Assembly (NCBI GenBank): GCA_001599755.1
Contig: BCHX01000007.1
Coordinates: 2,542,001-2,606,000 of the forward strand
Source: Gliomastix tumulicola
Lineage: Eukaryota; Ascomycota; Sordariomycetes; Hypocreales; Bionectriaceae
DNA length: 64,000 nucleotides
Direction of reading: 5' to 3'
A model generated the notes under the pieces. That model had not been told where the DNA came from and ran no database searches. It saw only the letters and a list, made by a program, of their open reading frames with translations. Shown here piece by piece: positions 32,203-43,510 of this stretch. Every line of letters starts with the position of its first letter. Position 1 is the first letter of the stretch. A program made the translations under genes and the position numbers.

Positions 32203-33443
32203 CCTGAATAGCAGTCAATCCTACCACAAAGAAGCAACAATGGCAGACAGTCAGTCAGTCTCGTGAAACAAATGCGGGCTCGGATCTGTTTTATGCTCGA
32301 GCTCCCGCAAGCTCACCAACTAATTACCCCCGTCCTTTCATGTTTACAACAAATGAATGGGCCCTGCATGTCGTTCAATCTATTTCCCAGCTTCTTCCCC
32401 GCAACCGGCGTCCAATATTATGCACTGCAAGTCCCGGTTAGGCTCCTCGTGGCCCGGCATGCACTCCGTAGATGGGCACATCTTCCGTGCTCACAGCCTA
32501 TCAGCTCGCTCTCTCTCCCCTATTTTGCTGCGTTAATTAGTAGTCAGGGACAGTGAGCACAATCCCACGGAAGCTGGGAAGCCGTCCTGGATTCGTGTGG
32601 CCCGACTTTCCTCATCCAGCATTTGCGGAAATCCGGAGGGAGAAGTCAGGCTTGGCTAAGCTGAAGCCGGTCGGAACGACGGCCCCTGAAAGCTGCTGTA
32701 AACTCCACTGTAAGAGTCCAACCCCCTTTTTCTCCGGGGACTGGGAGCTCGTCATCTGGACTTGCTGATCTTGGTTTCACATCTACGCCCTTGATCGTAG
32801 GTTACATCGCCAGGTATGATTTGATGAACGAGATTCAGCACCATCTCGTACACCTACCTCTCTCTTGGGGTAATAGCTCGTACATGTGGCTTGCAGCACA
32901 CAGCTGATAGATCGCGAGGAGGGGGTCTTGGGGTAGGTAGTGCCGTGCCTGCAGATCATTTTAGGCAATATCCACGGCGCCATTGATTCGGTGGCTGCTT
33001 TGAGGAGCGGCAGACACGATGCGGTGCGGAGTTTTAATATCGAGGAGCTGGGGAGCTGGCACATATTGATCCTGTCGGTTATTGTGCGCGCCTACGCCCC
33101 ATCCTCGCATCATATGCGACGTCGAGGGTTGTTACTGTCTTACCTCAGCTTATGCCTGTCTCGTCGGCATCGGCAGCCGCCAGGTTAGCAAGCCGGCGAC
33201 TAGCAGCAGTGATGACAGAATTGGCGTCACTGTAACAACTGGCCAATCTGTATATCAAGGGCCACGGTGCAGAGGGGTCTGAAGTCGGAACGAGACGGGA
33301 CCGAGTAGAGATGGGACACATGAGACAAAGTAATATCTGACTATCCGATCTGGCTATTCGTTTCTATTGACGCATCAAGAATGTAATCTGCCTAGACTTG
33401 CTGCTCAGTCTTCCTAATAGTAGTGTTGCTTCTCGTAGATCTC
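32203..33443. other. Intergenic region
   Basis: About 1.2 kb holds the mutarotase promoter and the 3' flank of the reductase gene. No gene or clear repeat was seen. Confidence 0.45.
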
Positions 33444-34569
33444 TCAGTAAGGGAAACTCGAGCTGTTGACATTCTTGGACAGGACCTCCGCGAGCGGATT
33501 CCACGAGTGCCCAGTCCACTTCTTGAGCAGCGCCTCAGCCTCCGTCTGGTCGGTGTCGATCGTGGGCAGCCTGGTGTCCTCGAAATCGGAGATGAACTCA
33601 TGCTGGGGACGCAGCTTCCTCAGCTCGGCCAGGAAATGGTTCCAGTTGAGCCCGTAGCCCCAGGCCTGAAGGCGCGCATTCTTGGTCTCCGGGTCTAGGA
33701 GCGCCGCGATATGAATTGCGGCAACATCCTCCACGTCGATGAAGTGCCCTACAGGAGGAAAATAATGTCAGAACGATCACATTGAGGCGTAGGAATCTCG
33801 AATGACGACCGGAGAGCGTCGTCAAAACGGGTTCACACTCACCTCCAGAAAACTGGCCAAGACGCTCCATGTCACCCTTGAAGAGGATCGATATCCAATC
33901 ACCCGCAGACCCAGCATGCTTCTCATTCAGTGGCTCGCCGAAGATGCCAGACGGACTGACCACATTCACGTTGAAATGCGGCTTCTTCTCCTCGGCAAAC
34001 TTCCACACAGCCTTCTCGGCAGCAATTTTGCTCTCCGCGTACGAGAAGAACCACTGCGCCGGGCCGTACGGGGGAGGAGCATACGCGAGCTTCGTGGCGG
34101 CATCGTTCCACGTGTCTCGCTTGACGAACGTGTCGTTGCCCACGGATGGGAACGTGGCGGCGACGATGGAGCTCGTGTAGACGACTTCTTTGACAGACGA
34201 CTCAGTCGCAGCAGCCTCGAGGAGGCCTACGACCCCGCCAACAGTCAGAGGGACAACATTCTTCGGATCGGGCTCCATGTTGACGATGGTCGCTACGTGC
34301 GCTATGGCCGAGACGCCCTTGACGGCCTCATCGAAGGCATGGGGCACGGCGAGGTCGGGCACGGCGACAAGCTCGAGGTTATCGGGCGTGGCGAGCGGCG
34401 AGAAGGACTTCTCGGTCAGCCAGGTTGCTTTAGACAGGTCTCTCACGGTACCGCGGACTTTGTAGCCGCGCTCAAGGAGCTGTCTGGTGATGTGGGAGGC
34501 GACGAAGCCTGTCGCGCCGGTGACGAGGACAATGGAGCCCTTTGGGATGGTGGCCTGAAATTCAGACAT
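33444..34569 (-). CDS. NAD(P)H-dependent reductase, extended SDR (Gre2/dihydroflavonol-reductase-like)
   Basis: Two exons (34569-33843 and 33748-33444, GT-AG) give 343 residues. This soluble oxidoreductase typically reduces ketones or aldehydes with NADPH. The N-terminal Rossmann loop is VLVTGATGFVASHI (GxxGxxA), followed by RGTVRDLSK, whose Arg residues favour NADPH. The catalytic triad shows Ser in YTSSIVAAT and Tyr/Lys in SYAESKIAAEK. The second exon supplies the substrate-side FIDVEDVAAIHIAAL and the C-terminal helices. Such enzymes are common in both stress metabolism and biosynthetic clusters. Here it stands between the mutarotase and a transcription factor, so its pathway is open. Confidence 0.92.
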
Positions 34570-35134
34570 GGTGTGCGTTGGTTGCCTACGGTTGTCCGTG
34601 GTGGAGTTGTAACGGAAGGGGGATGAACAAGCTGCCGGTGGGTTGATGCGAAGGTTGACGACGATGGTGGTGAACGCTGAGAAGATGAAATCAAGTCATT
34701 CAGGGCTTCTTATACGCATCATAAGTGCTTCACGAGTATGGGAGTTCGGCTATGCTGAGAAATCAAAGCTCTTCAATCTTGAGCTGGCGAAACTGATGAG
34801 GCGAACCAACAGCATATAGAAGGATCCACGAGCCTGACCATATCCCAAGATAGGCAACAGTAACTCTTGGCGCGGTACGCCTCGGGGAAGCCCAGGCCCC
34901 CGATAGTGGCCGGGGGATAGCTTATGGCCGATTGTGCAACTTTGGGCTAGACATATCGCGCGCGCGGGCAGCATGTGATTATGTGATTGTCGGCGATACT
35001 GAGCCAATAGGAGGACTCGGAACGATACCATACTCCTACAAAGACGCCGCTTCGTTGTCCGTCGACGCCCGACGTCTTTTATTGGTGTACAGCTCTGGAA
35101 TAATCGTATATACATCTTCGTTTACCCGTCTTCT
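34570..35134. other. Intergenic region
   Basis: This is the promoter of the reductase and the 3' flank of the short transcription factor gene. If that factor is truncated, remains of its lost C-terminus would be expected here, but I could not recognise any. Confidence 0.4.
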
Positions 35135-36152
35135 TCAATTCATTTTTACGACGAACCCATCCCGCATGTACTCCTCTATCAGTCTCCCCTCGCTCAGTCT
35201 CAGATAGATGTGGTGAATGAATGAATTCCCGCGCAGACTCTCCGACCCCCCGCCCAACCTAACCATCTTGCAGACGCCTTCGAGATGATTGTTCCCAACT
35301 TTGATATCACCAAAGGCCATCTATGAATTTCCACCAGTCAGAAGGTAGGTTTCTCTGTATTGAACGATGGTCAAGACTCACCTCGTCAAACCCCAAGACA
35401 AAAGCCTTCGCGACGGTGGCAATACTAAACGCTGGAGACCCAGCCTCGGCTTGGATTCCTCGCCTCAGCTCCTGCAGGCAGAGCAGTTTGTAGTGCGATG
35501 CTGACTGGCCGGCATCCTGCATATAGTGATCAAGCCAATGGTACATTTGGAGATGACGCGACGCCGTCATAAGGATGCCGTAAATGAGGCCGATGTCCGT
35601 CCCCAGAAGCGCCAGCCAGTCCGGCAGAAAGGCGTCACGGAACTGTAGACGGGGACAGTAGAACGCGAGGTACGGAGCGACTGCTTTCATGTCTGGAGAG
35701 AGAGAGAGAGAGATCTAGTTAGATCCGATCCGATGCAAGTGGCGCACGCAGGTCCCCGTGTTCCTGGCTTCCGCGTACTCACAGTGATGGAGGAGAAAGT
35801 ACTCCATTCCGGTCATGTGCCTCCCTAAAGCAGAGAAGGGGTCCGTGTAGCTCGATGATAGATGATCCAGGAGGTGGCTTGTCCCGATATCCCAGCCCGG
35901 CACTCGCCCATCATCATCACCCTTGCCAGTTCCATCCTCCTCCCAACGGCCGAGGGTCACATCGCTCGCAGCTGCAGGCTGAGATCTGTTTGGCTCATCT
36001 TCTCGATCTTGGTACTCCTTCATTCGCTGGCGCCGCTTCTTGGCGTGCGCCTCCCGTGCAGCGTGGGATTTCGATGTCTTCGAGGGCCCAGCCGAGGCTG
36101 TTCGTCCTGGATCAGGGACCTTGACGAAGTGAAGACGTGCACCTGTCGACAT
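35135..36152 (-). CDS. Fungal-specific transcription factor-like protein, short
   Basis: Exons 36152-35783, 35692-35382 and 35320-35135 join in frame to 288 residues. It has no Zn2Cys6 cluster. The N-terminal half is basic (AAREAHAKKRRQRMKEYQDR), as in a large fungal group that carries a regulatory domain without a canonical DNA-binding finger. The middle exon continues with MEYFLLHHYMKAVAPYLAF and the third with GNNHLEGVCKMVRLGGG, both typical of that domain. Relatives usually run to 400-550 residues. Here the frame stops soon after the GGG motif, so the protein is either a short isoform or a 3'-truncated copy. A short CT-rich simple repeat lies in intron 1 (about 35696-35713). The start at MSTGARLHFV is chosen from similarity; an in-frame Met at 36272 is possible. 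Confidence 0.7.
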
Positions 36153-36426
36153 GCTTGACCACTCGTCTCGTCTTTGACACCTGCTACTTTCTTGGCAGTG
36201 GCAGAGTGTATTGGTTCTTGTCAAGAGGCCTTCGCAGTTGACTTTGATAAAGTCCGCCGTACATGAAGTCATGGAATCCGCAGTACCCGGCCATCCTAGT
36301 CAGCACTCAAGCCAGCACATTAGTAATTGTTCGGGGATTCGTCACATGCCCGGGACGCGCAAGTGGATTGCACGGGGATTACTCGAGCAGTCGGCCCACA
36401 TGACGAGGACTCTGCTAGGTAGATAT
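36153..36426. other. Upstream region of the transcription factor
   Basis: This is the promoter side of the gene. Nothing else was recognised. Confidence 0.4.
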
Positions 36427-36630
36427 CAATCGGGCTTTCCAGGGCTCCATCGATCTGTCGGGCATACGCGCGAGGTCTGTTAGCCGGGATGTTTCAATCG
36501 GGCCTCCGACCGAAAGCTCTGCCAATCGGGGCTGCGAGGGGTCTTCCATCGGTCTTTCGAGGGCTCTGTCAGCCGGGCTGCTTTCATCGGGTCTGCAGGG
36601 GGTCTTTCAACCAGGTCCGGGAGGGCTCGG
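36427..36630. repeat. Degenerate GC-rich minisatellite
   Basis: Units beginning with (a)tcggg or agccggg and ending gaggg(c)tct recur with variable length. The clearest pair is 36471-36508 versus 36558-36596, about 38 bp each and 87 bp apart. Divergence between units is high, so the array is old. No open frame spans it convincingly. Confidence 0.5.
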
Positions 36631-38850
36631 CCTTCAAGGGCGTTGGAAGGCCAGGCTGCTGCTGGGCGAGGGAGGTTGTTTTCCTGGCAGCTTTGTCTAA
36701 TAAATTGGCACAACGTCGTAATCCTCTTTGCACTCAGTCAGGGCTATCTAGAGTGATTAATACAATGCTCTGTTCTGCATCAAAAGCGCGTTCCGTGATC
36801 GCGATACGCACACTTCATGCCAAGACTTGCTCTTTCCTAACTCGGATTAATTACGTCTTCACCAAGCTGCTTAATAATGAAAGGCGTCCCTCCTGATAGA
36901 AGTTGAATGAATTACCGCCTGATACTTATTAATATCAGCTCCATATGGTCCTAGGCTGATTTTTCTGATAAGAAATATCATTTACTTTTATCGCAGTCTA
37001 ACTCCTCCCCTGCCCCATCGTAGCCTCGATTGCACGCACCGCCCTCATCCAGAGCATGTAGAACGACACAACACTATTCTCCAGAAGAAATCATCCCAGC
37101 CAAAGACACTTTCACCACTCTATGATGGCTGCAGCTAGCATGGCATCCCTGGAAAGATGTAGATGAGAGAGAGAAGCCCTGCCTTGACACTCGCGAAAGT
37201 TCGAACGACAAGATAACTGGCCACAGTAAGTCATCAATGGTTTTGCTTTGTTGTGTCATCAAAGGAGATTTTGAGAGGCGGTTGGTTTTTTTTTTTCCCC
37301 TTCACAACGCACAACGACCGTCGCATGGACAAGGTCACGCCGAAGCTCAGCAGCCTCCGAAGCCCGCGATGCCGGCGTATGCATGAAGCCACCGTGGGCG
37401 AGATCTAATCCAGGAGGTACTATCGACGTCCGTCATCATAGTGAGAAGGCTCATCACAGTTGATCGTTGTGGACAGACTGAAGATAGACAACCCGCCAAT
37501 CTGCCCGACGTGTCCATTCGACACCAAGCCTCGGCTATATGTATCATGACACGTTGCCGACGGCCCTTTGTCTACTTTATGTTGGACCAACGCGAGTTCA
37601 CTGAACAGATATTTATGGTATTGTATAGATTACATGAACATGCCAATGGGATTGGAGCTTTCTGATTGAGTATCTTTGCGGTCTCTCAGACGCAGAAACA
37701 GCTGAATATCGTCCCCAATTAGCAAGGCAGATAGATACTCAACCAACAGTGCACCAATCAGGGCTATCAAGCCCCCTGAAGTCTCCACGATATGTCTGTG
37801 AGTGGTTTTAAGGGCTCACGATATCCAATCAGTTGAGCAATGGGTAGCTGAACTATACATGTATGGCTGAGGCGAAGCATAACGTTACCAGGCCAGTGGC
37901 TTGCTTGGCGGGGTCATCACAACTGCTGACGCGCAAGACCTGGACAGCATGATGGCGCCATGCTTGAACCACAGGCCAGTGTAATGTAGTACAAGAAAAA
38001 GGATTGACACGTTAAGTTCTGTTTGTGGGTGATGTATCGGATGCCATGCTATTACAGCTATCGTCTTGGGAGAGGACAGCTGGAAGTTGCAGGTTTTAGA
38101 AAAGACGGTAAAGCAGCCCACCGATTGTGCGGCGCAGCACGTTGGGGTGGGTAAATGCTGACCTCCAAGCCGCACAACAGCGGCAAAGTGCAGCATGCAT
38201 GCTACGATGCTACCTCGCTAATGGATTCCCCCTCTTTTCAAGTAAATGAACGATCCATGAGATTTATTGATACCTCCTTGACTCTGGCCTATCATCAGCC
38301 TGTGCAGCACACCACCGACGAATTCGGGCATATTTTGTCGATGCTGATCCTGAGATTCGGCGGTCTTTTTTATCAGACACGTTGCTTCTAAGGTGTGTGT
38401 CCAAGCCCTACGCCTCCGCTTCCCCGCCTGCCTACATGACATACCTGATCAAAGGACTTCAGTTCTTTGACATCGTTCCAACGCCTTGGCTTCTGTTCTT
38501 TGACACGTGCGTTAGATCCAGCATCCCAATCTTTTGATTTCTTTCTTCGACGGTAATCGAAGATGATGGGAGAGAGCAGTCGCTTGGCTCAGGAGCATGT
38601 GTGGAGTCCCATTCCTCCCCCAATACCCCTCCTCTTGTGACTTTCTTCATTTGTCGTAGCCAGCGGCCCCCAAGATAGTGTAAGAAACAAGGGCCAGAAA
38701 CCCCCACCACCACGTTAGACCCTGAGGCAGGCTCCCTTCCTTGATGGCCACGACCCTTTATGCATGAAGCAAGGAACGGGTCGCTGGTTAGCGAATAGTT
38801 AGCTTGATCGAGATCGAATGGACGCGCGGGCGGTTCCCTCATTGGCGGGG
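36631..38850. other. Gene-poor, partly AT-rich region
   Basis: No gene is supported over 2.2 kb. The stretch 36740-37000 is AT-rich and may be a decayed mobile element. A poly-T tract sits at 37287-37296. Confidence 0.4.
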
Positions 38851-38877
38851 NAGCTGGGCGAAAGCTGGGCTAGGGGN
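38851..38877. other. Two ambiguous bases
   Basis: Single N bases occur at 38851 and 38877 inside a GC-rich segment, marking unresolved assembly positions. They lie about 180 bp upstream of the EthD-like gene and outside any coding region. Confidence 0.99.
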
Positions 38878-39055
38878 ATCACCGCCCAGCACGCTCGGGA
38901 CCGAGAGGGTAGGTAAGTAGGGCGGCAGGCCGAAAGTATAAGTAGGCCGGGATCTGCCACTTTTTCACCTCATATTTCGTTCTCCAGACATACTCAATCT
39001 CCAAAGACATTTACCACTCGACTTCAGATACAGTACAGTAAAAATATCCTCCACC

Positions 39056-39422
39056 ATGGCTACCATCGCTGTCACCTACCTCTCAGGGTCCGACTTCGAC
39101 ATGGACTACTATGTCACCAAGCATATGCCCCTCGTTGCCAAGTACGTCCTCCACATGCAACCCATCCCCTCTTACCGTCCTTCCACGACTAATATGAGAC
39201 ACCCATCTATCTAGGGAGTGGGCTAGCTTCGGACTCAAGAGCTACGAGGTCCTGCAGTTCGGCCCCGGCCAGCCATACCAGGCCCAGGCCATCATGAAGT
39301 GGGACGCTGTCGAATCATTCAGCAACGCCCCCAAGGACAAGGTTGCGGCAGATGTCAAGAACTACACCACCGCTGAGCCCATCTTTGCTCTCGGTGGCTC
39401 CACGGACCAGATCAAGGTGTAG
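39056..39422 (+). CDS. Small EthD-like dimeric alpha/beta-barrel protein
   Basis: Two short exons (39056-39141 and 39215-39422; GT-AG intron of 73 bp) encode 97 residues, starting in the good context ccaccATGG. The protein opens with IAVTYLSGSDFDMDYYVTKHMPLVAK and continues with YEVLQFGPGQPYQAQAIMKW and ends GGSTDQIKV. This matches the EthD family of about 100-residue ferredoxin-like dimers: a Tyr/His-containing first strand and the YYxxxHMPL motif. Members assist oxidative degradation or polyketide tailoring and cyclisation, and most fungal copies are uncharacterised. A TATA-like box (gtataag) stands about 115 bp upstream and the leader is pyrimidine- and CA-rich, so expression may be high. 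Confidence 0.9.
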
Positions 39423-39797
39423 AGGGGCGAAGGTCACCAGCGTTTGTCAAATATTACGGGCAAGGGGGCATCTTGTTTCTTAGTTACTAGCATACATTTC
39501 AAATTCACATCTCGAATTTTGAAAATGAGATTACAAGACCCGATGACAAACAAGCTCTATTCACGTAGTCGATTCAGTCCAAGTCAGCTTTAAGTAATCA
39601 AACTTTTAATGTCAATTTCATATGATTAAAATTCGTGTCATGATTTACAACAAGTAGATAGAAGAAATGTTCCTGCCTCCTGGTAAACACCCTGAACTTA
39701 GGACTCGTTCAGTCTGCCCAGGGAAAAATAATACGGTAAAAGCAGCGAAACAAATCTCAATCTAGCCATGAGGGCCAGCGAATCCGTCTCCCTCAGC
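39423..39797. other. Convergent 3' intergenic region
   Basis: This AT-rich 3' flank is shared by the EthD-like gene and the convergent hypothetical gene. Nothing else was seen. Confidence 0.45.
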
Positions 39798-40514
39798 TTA
39801 ACTTGCAGAGGAATCAGACCTCTTGCTCTTGCTCCGGCCCATGATGCGGCGGAAGAGTCGAGCCGTGCCTCGTCGGAAGCCGCGGCGAGCATCCTCATAA
39901 TCCTCGGGCACGATCACGAGGCCCTCCCGCTTAGCCTTCTCATGAAAAATCACAACCCCGCCGTCCACCTTTCGGAAGCCACCCTCGTTGTGCTGCGCGG
40001 CGCGCAGGGCGGCGTCAAAGTGGCGGATGACCACCGCCTCATCCTTGGGCATCAGCTTGGCAAGGTCACGGACGACCTCGCCCCAGATGTCCGTCCAGGC
40101 AGCCTCCTCCTCGTTCTGGAGGAGAGGGAGCTCGTTCGCCTTGCAGAACTCGAGAGGGACGATCCGGCCGTTGCGGAAGACCCACGCCGTCGCGCAGTAG
40201 GATGCGCCGCGGAGGGTGACGAATCGGTTGGGGGGCATGGTGAATGCCTGGGACTTGTCGAAGGCACCGGTGGAGGATCTGTTGGTGGACTCCTGCGTAA
40301 AGTAGCGCTTGTCATAGAGGACAAAGTCTAAGTTGGTCTCCGAAATCCCCTTGAAGATGATATCTGGTAGCTTCTTGCTTGTCTTGTTGTTCTGGGACGT
40401 GGATGATGCCTCGGATTGTCCCTCGACGTCGAATGGCATGACTGTGTCCGCAACAAGGCTATTATAGACAAAAAGGGGAGCCTCAGTGGAGGCTGACGTG
40501 GACTTGGTAGCCAT
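39798..40514 (-). CDS. Hypothetical protein (238 aa)
   Basis: This intact frame starts at MATKSTSAS (40514); a longer reading from 40772 exists but its extra segment looks like leader sequence. Family unknown. After a short Ser/Thr-rich N-terminus there is a globular, mixed region (LPDIIFKGISETNLDFVLYD, FVTLRGASYCATAWVFRNGR, AWTDIWGEVVRDLAKLMPKD), with no transmembrane helix or signal peptide. The C-terminus is strongly basic and Ser-rich (RRIMGRSKSKRSDSSAS). Its base composition and codon use are like those of its neighbours. It lies back to back with the F-box-like gene at 41084. Confidence 0.7.
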   Translation of the reverse strand: MATKSTSASTEAPLFVYNSLVADTVMPFDVEGQSEASSTSQNNKTSKKLPDIIFKGISETNLDFVLYDKRYFTQESTNRSSTGAFDKSQAFTMPPNRFVTLRGASYCATAWVFRNGRIVPLEFCKANELPLLQNEEEAAWTDIWGEVVRDLAKLMPKDEAVVIRHFDAALRAAQHNEGGFRKVDGGVVIFHEKAKREGLVIVPEDYEDARRGFRRGTARLFRRIMGRSKSKRSDSSAS

Positions 40515-41083
40515 CGCGATGAACAAAAATCGAGTAAGGGGTAAAAGATTTTGTGAAGGAGTTGCACCAAAACGTATGAGGTAGTTTACGATTCCTTGGT
40601 AGTTCGCAGGTTTGAAATTTTGGCCTAATTTGCGGTGGCCTGTTCCTAGACTTAATGATCTCCAACAAACACTTACTCTCACAGAATCCTTCATGTGGAA
40701 GGCTGCAAAAGCCAGAGCCTCGTAGACATTTCGAAGTTCACCGGAACAAACGTATGAGCATGTGAGATCCATGGCCTATCTGCCTCGATGGCCTAGTATT
40801 TTCATATCTTGAACCGATCTATGTTCATCACCATCCTAGTGATGATAAGGACGTTAATTTCGTATCGATCAACATGTTTGCACTTTCTTCGCGCACAACA
40901 CCTTCCGATGCTAGTTCATTGGAATCGGAATTCGCCCCTCTGCACCGACATTACTCTATATTTAAGACACGTGAATTTACTCGTTGAAGAAAAGTCTCTA
41001 CCCATCATTACTTACGACACTTACCTCCAAATACAGTACACCACCTAAGAGAAACCTATTCGTACTTTGTCACTTCATTAGAC
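40515..41083. promoter_or_regulatory. Divergent promoter region
   Basis: This region lies between the hypothetical gene (leftward) and the first F-box-like gene (rightward). No independent gene was seen. Confidence 0.4.
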
Positions 41084-42607
41084 ATGGATCGCACAAGCTC
41101 AAGCACAAGCTCTCCACTTCTTGCGCTCCCTCCTGAACTTATCACGCGTATCCTCGCCCTCACCTCAGACCCCTCGCAGCGTTCGAATCTCAGAGGGGTT
41201 CTTCTCGCGTGCAAGCAGCTGCATGAGATTGCCCTCCCATTCTGGGTGGAAAGCTATACATGCGACATCAGCGACGACCGGAACACCAGTAGATTATATG
41301 ACTTCCTAAGATATATCACCATTGCCCAGCCTGGACTGGCAGCCTTCGTCAAGAAGATTGAGATCAGTCGCGCGACCCTACTCAGTCTGCCGGAGTCACT
41401 AGGACGGCTGGAGCCTGCGGAGATGTCTGTCTACACCGACCTAATTCAGAGCGCCTACCAGTCTGAAAGCGGCGTCTACCAAGTCACCCAGGATAAAGAC
41501 TCGGATACAGCTATCCTTATCCTCCTCGCAGCTTGCAGCAGGGTCGAAACGCTCGTCCTCCCCCGGATCTACGTGCCGAATCTGGTACTAGACCAGCAGA
41601 AGTGGGCGGGGAACAAGGCCCCCGAGTCTCTGCGGCCTCTGAGGGCTCTGAGGCATGCCACGCTTACATCTGAGCCCGACATCAGTCATGAGGCTCTGGA
41701 ACACGAAGGGGGCTTGTACCGATACTTATGGTTATTGAATGCCATCCACTTCCTCCGGTTACCCAGTGTCCAGGACTTGTCCATTTCTCACGCAGTAGGA
41801 CTATTCTCCGCGGACGATTTGTCCGAGCCGATGCTCCCAGTCTTCCCAGAGGGACAGTCCAATGTTGAGAACATGCGGTTTCACCTATCGGTTCTAGGCC
41901 CCCATGAACTGCAGAAGCTAGTCCGCTCCTCCCAGCGCCTCAAGACCTTCGAATACTCCCTTGACTGGTCTCTCCATACCCACTTTGAAACACACCCGCA
42001 GCTCAGAGCTGGAGATGTTATGAGGGCCGTGAAGGTTCATGCCGGCACGCTGGAGACGCTCCGCCTGGACTTTGGCGATGACTTTTCGAAGCCGCGCCCG
42101 GAATACTCGTCCGGCGAAGCCGTCTACCTAGGCCTGGGCCTCCGACAGATGACAGCCCTCAAGGTCCTCGGCGCGTCGATGCAGGTCCTGACCGGCTGCC
42201 TGGACCTGGTGCCCTTTGACCACCCCGTGACCTGGGCACACCCGCGGCGCACAACGGAAGGGGCCCCGCGGCTCGTGCAGTGTCTGCCCCCGAACCTCGA
42301 GGAGCTGACCGTCACCAACTGCGGCCGTGCGATACTCGAGCAGGCCCAGGAGCTTCTGGATGCCGTCGAGTCGGGGTCATTCCCTCGCCTCCGCCTCGTG
42401 AAGCTGGCCTTCAATGTCGAGGAGACTGCTCGGGATTCTGTCCAGCTCACATGTGCAGCACCTGGCATCAATGTCCAGGTTCGGTATGAAGACTTGTGGC
42501 AGCGCTCGGGGCGTGTTGGTCTGGCTCGCCACGAGGTTGACGCGTTAATTGCCAAGCGTACGGCGCTACACGCGATGTGGCATCTAGCAACTGGCCTCGT
42601 CTTGTAG
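41084..42607 (+). CDS. F-box-like protein, copy 1 (507 aa)
   Basis: An intronless gene whose N-terminus (LLALPPELITRILALTSDPS, then GVLLACKQLHEIALPFW) has the F-box pattern that docks on Skp1 in SCF ubiquitin ligases. The remaining 440 residues form irregular leucine-rich segments (VETLVLPRIYVP, LRALRHATL, LETLRLDFGDD, LRQMTALKVL) likely to bind a target. It is a clear paralogue of the gene at 43945. The C-terminal block LRQM.ALK...SMQVLTG, then EGAPRLVQCLP.NLE, then EQAQELLD.V is nearly identical in both. Such F-box families expand and diversify quickly in ascomycetes. Target unknown. Confidence 0.8.
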   Translation: MDRTSSSTSSPLLALPPELITRILALTSDPSQRSNLRGVLLACKQLHEIALPFWVESYTCDISDDRNTSRLYDFLRYITIAQPGLAAFVKKIEISRATLLSLPESLGRLEPAEMSVYTDLIQSAYQSESGVYQVTQDKDSDTAILILLAACSRVETLVLPRIYVPNLVLDQQKWAGNKAPESLRPLRALRHATLTSEPDISHEALEHEGGLYRYLWLLNAIHFLRLPSVQDLSISHAVGLFSADDLSEPMLPVFPEGQSNVENMRFHLSVLGPHELQKLVRSSQRLKTFEYSLDWSLHTHFETHPQLRAGDVMRAVKVHAGTLETLRLDFGDDFSKPRPEYSSGEAVYLGLGLRQMTALKVLGASMQVLTGCLDLVPFDHPVTWAHPRRTTEGAPRLVQCLPPNLEELTVTNCGRAILEQAQELLDAVESGSFPRLRLVKLAFNVEETARDSVQLTCAAPGINVQVRYEDLWQRSGRVGLARHEVDALIAKRTALHAMWHLATGLVL

Positions 42608-42946
42608 ATGAGATGCTCTGTATTTTGATGAGTCGTAGGGTCAAGGCTAAATCGCCTCTGTTGTCGCCTTGGCTGCCATTCGGACAGTCACGGCTAGGCT
42701 AGGATTTTGAGAACAGCCGAATAGTCAAGATAGCTCGGGAACAGAAACATAACACCAATGCCGAACAATAAGAACAATGCCCATGCCCTTTGTTGTGCCA
42801 TTCAGACCCCAGCAAACAAAGAACACACAAGTTCACGCTCTGTGCGAAGGATAAAAAGCTCCCGTTCCCATCCTCTCATTTCAATCCGGAGGGTGCATGT
42901 TGACATGGATTCCTAACGAGCCAACAATCTCCCAGCAAAATTTACA
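42608..42946. other. Intergenic region
   Basis: This is a short spacer between two same-strand genes, with the promoter of the small membrane protein. Nothing else was seen. Confidence 0.45.
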
Positions 42947-43510
42947 ATGAGCAGAATAATATTCGACACACCTTCCGGCCGTTCCCTAAATAGCCTAGAT
43001 CTTACCGAAGATGAGTATGGCGCGGGCGAGCTGGATCTTTGGATTGTACTGGACGACGAAGACGATCAGCCCTCGTGGCTCGCCTCTCAGCAAGGCAGGC
43101 TCGAGGCCCTCAGGGCAGTTCTCCAGTTCCTCTTCCACGCCTGTGCTCGCCTTCTGGCGATCTCCTCCGCCATCTTCGGATGCCTCGCCGCAGGCCTGCT
43201 GCCCTACTGCTTCCTCTCCGGCCGATTCATCGTGTATCCTCTGGCCGCTGTGATGAAATATGTATTCAGCACTGGCATCATCGCATACTGCCTGACTCTC
43301 ACGCTGCTGCTGCTGTACACGCATACGTGGGTGTCCGAGATAATCGCTGAGCGTGCAGCACGGCGCCAGGGCCGGATTGCTGCAGGCAGGGGGTGGTATG
43401 CCGGCTTGGTTGGTGAAGCGCTGAGGATAAACAGGGACTGGTACGCCACGGGCAGGGAGGTGCTTCTTGGACTGGATGACTATTTCGAGGGCAGGATCGT
43501 TGTTGAGTAG
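42947..43510 (+). CDS. Small membrane protein between the F-box pair (187 aa)
   Basis: The frame starts at MSRIIFDTPSGRS after an A-rich leader. An acidic N-terminus (YGAGELDLWIVLDDEDD) is followed by two or three hydrophobic helices (ARLLAISSAIFGCLAAGLLP, FIVYPLAAVMKYVF, GIIAYCLTLTLLLLYTHTW) and a soluble tail rich in Arg (ERAARRQGRIAAGRG). The positive residues after the helices would leave the tail in the cytosol. I recognise no family. It sits between two paralogous F-box-like genes on the same strand, so it may have been present before, or inserted after, their duplication. Confidence 0.72.
   Translation: MSRIIFDTPSGRSLNSLDLTEDEYGAGELDLWIVLDDEDDQPSWLASQQGRLEALRAVLQFLFHACARLLAISSAIFGCLAAGLLPYCFLSGRFIVYPLAAVMKYVFSTGIIAYCLTLTLLLLYTHTWVSEIIAERAARRQGRIAAGRGWYAGLVGEALRINRDWYATGREVLLGLDDYFEGRIVVE

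Noticed and set aside
33802..34626. 274-codon plus-strand frame over the SDR reductase
   Set aside because: Shadow of the reductase's first exon; no motif.
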